Shown here: piece by piece, positions 43,333 to 51,252 of the stretch
Position numbering within the stretch: position 1 is the stretch's first letter
How the letters are laid out: each line of letters starts with the position of its first letter
NCBI RefSeq assembly: GCF_026339995.1
Contig: NZ_JAPEPT010000002.1
Span: forward strand, 297,001-361,000
Length of the DNA: 64,000 nt
DNA from: Streptomyces sp. NBC_01481
Lineage (GTDB): Bacteria; Actinomycetota; Actinomycetes; Streptomycetales; Streptomycetaceae
Reading direction: 5' to 3'
The notes under the pieces: model-generated
Seen by the model: only the letters and a program-made list of their open reading frames with translations
What the model was told of the DNA's origin: nothing
Database searches by the model: none
Program-made: the position numbers and the translations under genes

Positions 43333-43832
43333 CCGCCGGAGAGCGCGAGGAGTACTCCAACTTCGGCTACGCGGTGCTCGGGGCGGCACTGACTGCGGCA
43401 ACCGGGCAGGAATACGGCGACCTCGTCGCCAAGCACGTACTGTCCCCCCTTGGCCTGCCGCGCGATGCGATGCAGGCCCACCCACCGCAGCGCAGCCGAT
43501 TGCTGCCGACCGGGAGGTTCGGGCACAGCATGAAACCGTGGACCATGACAGGAGCCATCTTGCCCGCGGGAGGGCTGTGGGCAAGTCCCCGCACACTGTC
43601 ACGCGTGCTGACTGGTCTCGTACTCGACCGTTCGCTCGGGGAACCCTCCCTCGGATGGCAACGTACGGGGCCGCTGCCCTTGATCTGGCACAACGGCGCG
43701 ACACGCACGGCATCGATGTTCGCTGGCGCCGTGCCTGACGGCCGCTGGACAGTGGTCCACCGTCTGAGTAGCTCGTACAACGTGACGGATCGCGTCGGCC
43801 TGGACTATCTGCGCACAGCACATTCGCTGTGA
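43333..43832 (+). pseudogene. Serine hydrolase (beta-lactamase family), 5'-truncated
   Basis: The 166-residue stretch starts near PAGEREEYSNFGYAVLGAALTAATG, which carries the YxN motif of class C/esterase-type serine hydrolases, and includes a late HNGA equivalent of the KTG motif. The catalytic SxxK and about 100 upstream residues are missing. The frame extends only 55 bases upstream into the end of the HTTM gene (ATG 43278). A neighbouring function for the peptide cassette is lost or never existed. Confidence 0.7.
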
Positions 43833-43974
43833 GTGGGTGACGTGCCAGCGGGTGGGCGCCAGCAGGTCGTGGAACGGGCTCTGGTTGCTGTGTTCCGGAG
43901 AGGTTGGTGGCACGGCGGGCTGAGGTGTTGCCGCTTATTCCGCTGTGGGGCCGGTGCCGGAACCAGTGGACCGA

Positions 43975-44283
43975 TCACGCTGGCGCCTGCAGATGATCGT
44001 CATCTTGCCGATGCGGCCGGGGACCTCGACTGGCTGGTGTCGGTGCGCGGATTGTCGCGTTCGCTCGCCAGGTTTCCTCGGCTTGAACGCTGGCTATTGT
44101 GACTCCGGCCTGCCGGCCGGGTTCTGCCCCGGTGTCAGGGTGTCCGTCGGCGATCAGCATCCCGAGGCGGGCTAGCGTGACGCCCAACTGATGGGCGGCT
44201 TCTGGCTGAGACATCCAGGCGTTGTCCTCGACGGTGTCCACTTTGAGCAGACATAGCCGCAGTTGCTTCTCGGCCTTGACCAT
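43975..44283 (-). CDS. Hypothetical protein with DNA-binding-like segment
   Basis: An open frame of 102 residues. The middle, WMSQPEAAHQLGVTLARLGMLIADGHPD, resembles a helix-turn-helix of the MerR/excisionase type found in small phage or integrated-element proteins. It lies beside a transposase relic and may be a fragment. The region 43833-43974 has nothing else supportable. Confidence 0.4.
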   Translation of the reverse strand: MVKAEKQLRLCLLKVDTVEDNAWMSQPEAAHQLGVTLARLGMLIADGHPDTGAEPGRQAGVTIASVQAEETWRANATIRAPTPASRGPRPHRQDDDHLQAPA

Positions 44284-44305
44284 CCCCGTCGGCGTCTTTG
44301 GTGCA

Positions 44306-44640
44306 TCACGCTGCCGTCGCCTTCGGCCGCTCGACCAGGTGGCCGCGTTCGAAGCGTGCTCCGGCCCTGACGAGGGCGACGAGGTGGGGTGCGTTCACGG
44401 CTCGCCAGCGGGCCTGGGCGGACTCGACGAGCTTGAACACCATCGCCAGGGCGGCGGCTCGGGAGCCAGCCCCCTTGGTGACCTTGGTCCGCAGACGGAC
44501 GGTCGCGAAGGTCGACTCGATGGGGTTCGTTGTCCGCAGGTGGATCCAGTGCTCGGCCGGGAAGTCGTAGAACGCCAGCAGCTCGTCCTCGTCATCGCGA
44601 TCTTCTTGGCGGCCTTGGGGAACTTCGCGCCCCCCGATTC
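44306..44640 (-). pseudogene. IS256-family transposase 3' remnant, frameshifted
   Basis: The minus strand encodes the C-terminal end of a mutator-type transposase: DELLAFYDFPAEHWIHLRTTNPIESTF... GSRAAALAMVFKLVESAQARWRAVNAPHLVALVRAGA, with the catalytic Glu in TNPIEST. Just upstream the frame changes (KFPKAAKKI at about 44606-44632, DDEDEL at about 44585-44602), consistent with a lost base. The first 300 or so residues are gone. It is a dead insertion at the edge of the tRNA-Thr locus. Confidence 0.85.
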
Positions 44641-44670
44641 GCCCGAATCCCAAGGTCAACGAAAGATAGA

Positions 44671-44700
44671 AACCCCAGGTCAAAGGTTTGACCTGGGGTT
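44671..44700 (-). terminator. Terminator of the tRNA-Thr gene
   Basis: Arms AACCCCAGGTCAAA (44671-44684) and TTTGACCTGGGGTT (44687-44700) are exact inverted repeats with a two-base centre. On the minus strand the hairpin begins 4 bases after the encoded CCA and ends in a T-rich stretch. Confidence 0.85.
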
Positions 44701-44707
44701 CCCATGG

Positions 44708-44781
44708 AGCCGCCTTCGGGATTCGAACCCGAGACCTACGCATTACGAGTGCGTTGCTCTGGCCAACTGAGCTAAGGCGGC
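44708..44781 (-). tRNA. tRNA-Thr (anticodon CGT)
   Basis: The minus strand folds as a complete cloverleaf: acceptor GCCGCCT/AGGCGGC, D-arm TTAGCTCAGTTGG, anticodon loop CTCGTAA with CGT reading ACG codons, and T-arm GGTTCGAATCC. The discriminator is T and CCA is encoded right after it (44705-44707). It separates the variable region from the conserved genes to the right. Confidence 0.95.
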
Positions 44782-44903
44782 AAGCTGCTGATATACGCGT
44801 CCTGACGAAGACACGTTCGCATCAGCAGCGGCGCCAAGTCTACAGGGTTGTTTCGGGTGCCCCGGACCACCCTCGGACCTCCCTCGAACCACGTCCGGTC
44901 GCC

Positions 44904-46445
44904 TCAGCTGCAGCGCTTGTTCTCCGGCGGAACCGTGCCTTCCAGCAGGTAGGTGTTGATCGCCGTGTCGATGCAGTCGCTGCCCCGCCCGTACGCCGTG
45001 TGGCCGTCGCCTTCGTACGTCAGCAGGCTCCCCGAGGACAGCTGCGCGGCCAGCCCCTGCGCCCACTTGTAGGGCGTGGCCGGGTCCCGGGTGGTGCCGA
45101 CGACCACGATCGGGGCCGCGCCCTTCGCCTCGATGCGGTGCGGCGCGCCGGTCGCGGGGGTGGGCCAGTACGCGCAGTTCAGCGAGGCCCAGGCAAAGCC
45201 CCTGCCGAAGACCGGCGAGGCCTTCTCGAACTCTGGGAGCGCCGACTGCACGGCCCCGGGGGTGGTGAAGGCGGGCGGCGAATCGAGGCAGTTCACGGCT
45301 GCGTTGGCGTACATCAGGTTCGCGTACGTGCCGTCGCTCTCGCGCTCGTAGTAGCTGTCGGCCAGCGAGAGCAGCGCGGCTCCGTCCCCGGCCATGGCGG
45401 TCGTGAGAGCCTCGCGGAGCTGAGGCCAGGCGGCCTCGTCGTACATCGCGGCGATCACGCCCGTCGTGGCCAGCGACTCACCGAGCTTGCGGCTCTCACC
45501 GGTCTCGGCGGGCTTGGCGTCGAGCGCGGTGAAGAAGGCCTTGAGCCGGAGCGAGGCGTCCGCCGCGGAGGTGTCGCCGAGCGGGCAGTCCTTCTGCTTG
45601 ACGCAGTCCGCGGCGAAGGACTGGAACGCGGTCTCGAAGCCCGCGGTCTGGTCCCGGTTCATCTCACGGGACGGCAGTGAGGGGTCCATCGCTCCGTCCA
45701 GGACGAGACGGCCGGCGCGCTCGGGGAACAGCTCGGCGTACGTCGCGCCGAGGAAGGTGCCGTACGAAGCCCCGACGTACGACAGCTTCTTGTCTCCCAG
45801 CACAGCGCGCAGGATGTCCATGTCGCGCGCCGCCTCGACGGTGGAGACATGGGGCAGGACCTCGCCCGAACGCTGCTTGCAGCCCGCCGCGAAATCCTTC
45901 AGCGAGGTCGAGAGCCGGGCCGTCTCGGCGGCGTCGTCGGGGGTCTGGTCGACCTGGGTGTACGCGTCCATCTCCTTGCCGGAGAGGCATTCGACGGGCT
46001 CGCTGCGGGCGACACCGCGCGGGTCGATCGCGACCATGTCGTACCTGGCGCGGACGGGGGCGGGGTAGCCGATGCCCGCGTACCCCTGCAGATAGTCGAC
46101 CGCCGAGCCGCCTGGGCCACCCGGGTTGACCTGCAGCGTGCCGAGGCGCTTGCCGGGGCCGGTGGCCTTCTTGCGGGCGACGGCCAGCTTGATGGAGTCG
46201 CCGTCGGGCGCGGCGTAGTCCAGCGGAGCCTTCATCGTGGCGCAGTCGAAGCCCTCGACACCGCACGGCCGCCACTTCAACTGCTGCTCGTAGTACGGCT
46301 TGAGAGCGGCGGCCGGGGCGGCCCGGCCCGGTGCGGCGGAGGCGGAGGCGCCCGACGACGAACTCCCGCCCGTACAGCCGGAGATCAGCAGACCGGCAGT
46401 GGCCAGCGCGAGGGCGGAAGTGCGAAACAGGCGCCTGGTGTCCAT
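44904..46445 (-). CDS. Secreted alpha/beta-hydrolase lipoprotein (tripeptidyl aminopeptidase type)
   Basis: A 513-residue exported hydrolase of the SlpD/SlpE/tripeptidyl-aminopeptidase family. Lipobox LISGC places Cys at about residue 24. The oxyanion segment is VNPGGPGGSAVDYL, the nucleophile is Ser227 in GASYGT, an Asp lies in VVGTTRDPATPYKWA, and His is in EGDGHTAYG. It probably trims peptides from the N-terminus outside the cell. It lies 79 bases upstream of holB's stop on the same strand. Confidence 0.9.
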   Translation of the reverse strand: MDTRRLFRTSALALATAGLLISGCTGGSSSSGASASAAPGRAAPAAALKPYYEQQLKWRPCGVEGFDCATMKAPLDYAAPDGDSIKLAVARKKATGPGKRLGTLQVNPGGPGGSAVDYLQGYAGIGYPAPVRARYDMVAIDPRGVARSEPVECLSGKEMDAYTQVDQTPDDAAETARLSTSLKDFAAGCKQRSGEVLPHVSTVEAARDMDILRAVLGDKKLSYVGASYGTFLGATYAELFPERAGRLVLDGAMDPSLPSREMNRDQTAGFETAFQSFAADCVKQKDCPLGDTSAADASLRLKAFFTALDAKPAETGESRKLGESLATTGVIAAMYDEAAWPQLREALTTAMAGDGAALLSLADSYYERESDGTYANLMYANAAVNCLDSPPAFTTPGAVQSALPEFEKASPVFGRGFAWASLNCAYWPTPATGAPHRIEAKGAAPIVVVGTTRDPATPYKWAQGLAAQLSSGSLLTYEGDGHTAYGRGSDCIDTAINTYLLEGTVPPENKRCS

Positions 46446-46524
46446 CCTCGGAGCGTAGCCGCAGGGTGCGGGCCATGCCCGCCGGTGCCCGTACGGGTGA
46501 GCCGGTCAACACCGCCGCGGTCGC

Positions 46525-47730
46525 TCAGCCCGCGCGCAGAGCCACCGCCATCGCCTCGACAGCCAGCAGGGGCGAGACATTGCTGTCCAGCGCCTGACGA
46601 CAGGCGACCACCGCCTCTATCCGGCGCAGGGTGCCCTCGGGGGTCGAAGCGTGGGCGATCCGGTCGAGAGAGTCCCGTACGTCGAGATTGGCGAGCGCGA
46701 CCTCGGAGCCCATTTGGAGGGCGAGCACATCACGGTAGAAGCCAGTCAGATCGGTCAGCGCGAGATCCAGGCTGTCGCGCTGCGAACGCGTCTTGCGGCG
46801 CTTCTGCCTGTCCTCGAGCTCCTTCATCGCCCCCGCGGTCCCCCGGGGCATCCGCCCCCCGGCCGACGCGCCGAGAGCCGCCTTCATGTCCTCGGTCTCC
46901 TTGACGTCGACCTCCTCGGCCACCTGATTGGCGTCCTCGGCGGCGGCGTCGATCAGCTCCTGGGCGGCCTTGAGGCAGCCGCCGATGTCCTCGACGCGCA
47001 ACGGCATCTTCAGCACGGTCGCCCGACGGGCCCGGGCCCGCTCGTCCGTCGCCAGGCGGCGGGCCCGGCCGATGTGCCCCTGGGTGGCGCGGGCGGCGGA
47101 CATGGCGACATCGGGCTCGATCCCGTCACGCCGGATCAGTACGTCGGCCACAGCCTCGACGGGTGGCGTACGAAGCGTGAGATGGCGGCAGCGGGAACGG
47201 ATCGTCGGCAGCACATCCTCGATCGACGGCGCACAGAGCAGCCACACGGTGCGGGGGGCGGGCTCCTCGACGGCCTTCAGCAGGACATTGCCCGCGCCCT
47301 CCGTGAGCCGGTCGGCGTCCTCCAGGATGATCACCTGCCAGCGCCCGCCGGCCGGGGAGAGCTGCGCGCGGCGGACGAGCTCGCGGGTGTCCTTGACGCC
47401 GATGGAGAGCAGGTCCGTACGAATCACCTCGACGTCGGCGTGCGTACCGACAAGGGTGGTGTGGCAGCCGTCGCAGAACCCACAGCCGGGTTCCCCGCCG
47501 AGGGCACGGTCGGGACTCGTGCACTGCAGCGCCGCGGCGAACGCCCGAGCGGCGGTGGACCGCCCGGAACCGGGCGGACCGGTGAACAGCCAGGCGTGCG
47601 TCATCTTGGACGCGTCAGGCGGCCGCTCACGGCGGGCTTCGGCGGTGACGCGGGTGTCGGCGTCCCGGGCGGCGGCGGAGAGCTGCGCGTGGACGCGCTC
47701 CTGGCCGACGACGTCGTCCCATACGGCCAT
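46525..47730 (-). CDS. holB: DNA polymerase III subunit delta'
   Basis: A 401-residue clamp-loader subunit. The AAA+ domain has the P-loop variant FTGPPGSGRST, the zinc-binding cysteines GCGFCDGC, and LLKAVEEPAPRTVWLLCAP; then comes the lid and a collar domain with a long charged insert. The P-loop has Arg in place of Lys, which fits a subunit that does not hydrolyse ATP. It is downstream of tmk, a common pairing. Confidence 0.93.
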   Translation of the reverse strand: MAVWDDVVGQERVHAQLSAAARDADTRVTAEARRERPPDASKMTHAWLFTGPPGSGRSTAARAFAAALQCTSPDRALGGEPGCGFCDGCHTTLVGTHADVEVIRTDLLSIGVKDTRELVRRAQLSPAGGRWQVIILEDADRLTEGAGNVLLKAVEEPAPRTVWLLCAPSIEDVLPTIRSRCRHLTLRTPPVEAVADVLIRRDGIEPDVAMSAARATQGHIGRARRLATDERARARRATVLKMPLRVEDIGGCLKAAQELIDAAAEDANQVAEEVDVKETEDMKAALGASAGGRMPRGTAGAMKELEDRQKRRKTRSQRDSLDLALTDLTGFYRDVLALQMGSEVALANLDVRDSLDRIAHASTPEGTLRRIEAVVACRQALDSNVSPLLAVEAMAVALRAG

Positions 47731-48128
47731 GGGCCGTCACCCGCCTTTCTTGCGTGGGGGTCTCCATTGTGGGGGCAAGGTCTGACAGCGGGGTGAGGGC
47801 CGGGGGCGTCTCCCCCACCCCGCCCCTTCCCGAAACTGGGGGCAAGCCCCCAGGCCCTCAGGGGGAAGGGGGCTGCGCCCCCACACCCCCGATGCGCCGG
47901 CTTCGCGGCGCGAGCTGGCACCCGCATCCCCGGCGTCGGCCTCCTGGCGCGGGGCCCACAAGCATCACCCCGCGCGGACGCCCGCACCCCGCGCCAGGAG
48001 GCCAGGACCACGCCGTAAATCTACGGTCCCGACGCGACCCCGGAGCGGACCCCAGACGGTCACCCTGCGGCGCCGGGCAACCCAAGGCCCGGACCCCAAA
48101 GCGCAACCGACACCGCGCCGGGCACTCG
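47731..48128. other. 398-bp gap between tmk and holB, rich in inverted repeats
   Basis: There is no gene. It holds at least three hairpins: CTGGGGG/CCCCCAG at 47836-47853, GGGGGC/GCCCCC at 47868-47882, and an exact 17-bp pair at 47938-47954 and 47987-48003. The first two resemble dispersed G-rich/C-rich palindromes common in Streptomyces intergenic DNA. Confidence 0.65.
47938..48003. repeat. 17-bp inverted repeat with 32-base spacer
   Basis: GGCCTCCTGGCGCGGGG and its exact complement flank a CA-rich spacer. On the minus strand it lies 126 bases after the tmk stop. Possible large terminator or repeat element. Confidence 0.65.
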
Positions 48129-51100
48129 TCAGCGCCTCCCGCGGCGGCCGCCATTCTCGTCGTCCTCGTGCGGGCCCAGCAGTTCGTCCGCCAGTGTCGG
48201 GAGGTCGTCCAGTGGCGTTTCCTCCGCCCAGTCCGAGCGGCGGCGCGGGCGGCCCGAGCTGGGGTCGACCTGGGGGAGCTCACGCGTGCGCTCGTCCCGG
48301 GCCGCGCCCGCGTCCCGTACCGGAGGGAGCACGGCCGTCTCGTCCGCGTCCCGTACCGGAGGAAGCACCGCAGTCTCGTCCGCGTCCGCCGGGACCTTCG
48401 GGAGTACGGCCGTCTCATCGACCACCGGCCCCGGCGTCGGCGTCTGGACCTCCTGCGTCACGGCGTCCGGCGGCGCGACCACCGGCGTAGGCACCGTCAC
48501 CTCCGACGGCGAGGGCGCAGCCGCTGCTGCCTCCGCCTCGGCCAGCCTCCGCGCCTCCTCGGCCCTGAGCAGCGCCTCCTCCGCCTTGCGCTGCTTCTCG
48601 AGACGCCGTTCCTCCGCCTCCGCCCGCAGCCGGGCCTCCTCCTCCGCCTGCCGGCGAAGCCGTTCCTCTTCCTCCCGGCGCGCCTTCTCCTCGGCCAGCC
48701 GCCGCGCCCGCTCCTCGTCGGCGAGCCGCCGTGCTTCCTCGGCCCGCTGCCGGGCCTCCTCCGCCTGCCGTTCGGCCTCGCGCTGCCGCGCCTCCTCCAG
48801 CTCGCGGCGCTTGCGCTCCTCCTCCTCGGCGCGGAGTTTCGCGAGCTGTTCCTGCCGCTCGCGTTCGATCCGCTCTTCCTCCGCCTTGCGCGCGGCCTCC
48901 TCCTCGGCCCTGCGCCTGGCTTCTTCCTCGGCCGCCTTGCGCGCCTCCGCCTGCGCCCTCACCTCGGCCTCGGACAGGGGCAGCATCTGGTCGAGCCGGT
49001 GCCGTACGACCGTGGTGACCGACGCGGGCTCCTGCCCGGCGTCCACCACCAGATACCGGCCCGGATCCGCCGCCGCGAGTGTCAGGAATCCGGCCCGCAC
49101 CCGCTGGTGGAACTCCGCCGGCTCCGACTCCAGCCGGTCCGGCGCCTCGGTGAAGCGCTCCCTCGCCGCCTCCGGGGAGACGTCGAGCAGCACCGTCAGA
49201 TGCGGTACGAGTCCGTCCGTGGCCCACCGGTTGATACGGGCGATCTCGGTCGGGGACAGATCGCGGCCCGCGCCCTGGTAGGCGACCGACGAGTCGATGT
49301 AGCGGTCGGAGATGACGATCGCGCCGCGCTCCAGCGCGGGCCTTACGACCGAGTCGACGTGCTCGGCACGGTCGGCGGCGTACAGCAGCGCCTCAGCGCG
49401 GTTCGAGAGCCCCGCCGAGGACACGTCGAGCAGGATCGACCGCAGCCGCTTCCCTATCGGCGTGGCGCCCGGCTCACGCGTCACGACGACCTCGTGGCCC
49501 TTCGCCCGGATCCACTCCGCGAGCGCCTCGACCTGTGTGGACTTCCCGGCCCCGTCGCCGCCCTCCATGGCGATGAAGAACCCGGTCGGGGACGGTGCCT
49601 GCGCCGGGTCGGCCCCGCCGCGCAGGGCGTCGCCGAGGTCCCGGCGCAGCGGAACTCCGGACCGGTCGTCCGTCTTGGCGAGCACCACGGCCGCGACAGG
49701 CAGCAGCAGCGCGCCGACCAGCATCAGCGTGAACGCCGCGCCGCCGTGCGCGAAGACGAAGTCCCCGCTCGCGAGCCGGTGCGGCCCGATCGCCGCGGCG
49801 AGCAGCGGAGCCGCCAGCGCGCCGAGGGCGATGGAGACTCGTACGACCGCCTGGAGGTGCTCGGTGATCCGGGGCCGCCGGAAGTCCTCGGCCTCCTGGT
49901 CGATCAGCGCGTGCCCGGTGCTCGCCGCGACACCGGCCGCGAGTCCCGCGAGCAGAGCGATGAACAGCACGCTCGCCGTGTCGGGCACCAGGCCCATCGC
50001 GAGCAGCGCGATGCCGGTGACGGCGAGCGCGATGGCGAGCAGCCGCCGGCGCGAGAGCGTGGGCAGTACGGCGGCGGCGCCGCGGATGCCGACACCGGCG
50101 CCGCCGGTCAGCGCGAGCACGAGCAGCGCGAAGGCGGCGGGCCCGCCGCCCAGGTCGAAGGCGTGCAGTACGGAGACGGCCACGGCGGACGCGATCGCGG
50201 CGGCGACCGACCCGCAGGCGAGGACGAACAGCGGTATGGCGCCCGTACGCCCCCTGTCCAGGCCGTTGCCGGTGGACGGACGGCGCAGCCCTTCGAGCGG
50301 TGAACGCGGCCGCGGGGTCTGCGAGCCGGGCAGCTCGACGAAGTACAGCGTCGAGATGGACGCGGCGAAGAGGCCGGCCGCGACATACGAACCGAGGGCC
50401 GCCTGGTGCAGCGAGAACCAGTCGATGCCCGAGCCGAGCAGATTTCCGATCAGCGTGGCCACGAGCAGGACCGCGGCACCGGCGGGGATGACGGCGAAGC
50501 CCGTACGCAGCCACAGCCTGCGCAGCGCGTCGAGGTGGTCGGGGAGCGGGCGGACGGCCGCGCCCTCCAGCGGCGGGGCAGGGAGCAGTGCGGGAGCGGC
50601 ACCGTCGCGGGCGACCGTCCAGAAGCGTTCGGCGACGCCCGCGACAAAGACGGTGATCAGCAGGATCGCCGGGGCGTTGTCCGGGGTCCAGTCGATCCAC
50701 AGCGGCGCGACGACGAAGAGCGCGAGCCGCAGCCCGTCCGCCCCGATCATGGTCCAGCGCCGGTCGAGCGGCCCCTTGGGTGACGTGAGAGTGGTCAGCG
50801 GGCCGAGCAGGACGGCGCCGAAGAGCAGCGTGGCCAGCACTCGCGCACCGAGCACGGCGGCGACGGCGAAGGCCGCTCCGCGATAGCCCTCCCCGAAGGT
50901 GCCCGCCAGGACCGAGGCCTGCAGCGTCAGCAGGAGGAGGACAAGGAGGGCGACGGAGTCACCGATCCCGCCCACGACCTGGGCGTTCCACAATCGCCTG
51001 AGCGGAGGGAAGCGCAGCAGGGCGCGCACCGCGCGTTCACGGGAATCCACGCCAAGTGCGTCGGTTGCGTCGGAGTCTGAGGCAGTCTCTGAGGCGGTGC

Positions 51101-51143
51101 TCACGACCGCCTGCTGCTCGGCTGGCTGCTCGGCTCGCGTCAT
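48129..51143 (-). CDS. tmk: dTMP kinase fused to MFS-like membrane and coiled-coil domains
   Basis: A 1004-residue three-part protein. Residues about 45-505 form some twelve membrane helices of MFS type. Residues about 523-725 are a complete thymidylate kinase (P-loop GGDGAGKS at 528-535, REPGATPIG, SDRYIDSSVAYQGAGR). Residues about 730-870 are a Glu/Arg/Ala coiled coil, followed by an acidic tail with three DETAVLP repeats. The fusion also exists in other Streptomyces (SCO3542, from memory). It makes dTDP, but the membrane and coiled-coil roles are unknown. Confidence 0.93.
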   Translation of the reverse strand: MTRAEQPAEQQAVVSTASETASDSDATDALGVDSRERAVRALLRFPPLRRLWNAQVVGGIGDSVALLVLLLLTLQASVLAGTFGEGYRGAAFAVAAVLGARVLATLLFGAVLLGPLTTLTSPKGPLDRRWTMIGADGLRLALFVVAPLWIDWTPDNAPAILLITVFVAGVAERFWTVARDGAAPALLPAPPLEGAAVRPLPDHLDALRRLWLRTGFAVIPAGAAVLLVATLIGNLLGSGIDWFSLHQAALGSYVAAGLFAASISTLYFVELPGSQTPRPRSPLEGLRRPSTGNGLDRGRTGAIPLFVLACGSVAAAIASAVAVSVLHAFDLGGGPAAFALLVLALTGGAGVGIRGAAAVLPTLSRRRLLAIALAVTGIALLAMGLVPDTASVLFIALLAGLAAGVAASTGHALIDQEAEDFRRPRITEHLQAVVRVSIALGALAAPLLAAAIGPHRLASGDFVFAHGGAAFTLMLVGALLLPVAAVVLAKTDDRSGVPLRRDLGDALRGGADPAQAPSPTGFFIAMEGGDGAGKSTQVEALAEWIRAKGHEVVVTREPGATPIGKRLRSILLDVSSAGLSNRAEALLYAADRAEHVDSVVRPALERGAIVISDRYIDSSVAYQGAGRDLSPTEIARINRWATDGLVPHLTVLLDVSPEAARERFTEAPDRLESEPAEFHQRVRAGFLTLAAADPGRYLVVDAGQEPASVTTVVRHRLDQMLPLSEAEVRAQAEARKAAEEEARRRAEEEAARKAEEERIERERQEQLAKLRAEEEERKRRELEEARQREAERQAEEARQRAEEARRLADEERARRLAEEKARREEEERLRRQAEEEARLRAEAEERRLEKQRKAEEALLRAEEARRLAEAEAAAAAPSPSEVTVPTPVVAPPDAVTQEVQTPTPGPVVDETAVLPKVPADADETAVLPPVRDADETAVLPPVRDAGAARDERTRELPQVDPSSGRPRRRSDWAEETPLDDLPTLADELLGPHEDDENGGRRGRR

Positions 51144-51252
51144 CCGCCCAGCCTATCCGGAGCGCACCGCTCCCCGGAGGCCTGTCCGAACATACGGGCG
51201 CTTTGTACGGAGGGTGCGATACCTCCCGTTCGAAGCGCCCGCAGGCAAACCG

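Noticed and set aside
44700..44790. Second att copy matching the tRNA-Thr 3' end
   Set aside because: I looked for another TTCGGGATTCGAACCC-like stretch in 29-44 kb and saw none, so no integrated-element boundary is claimed.
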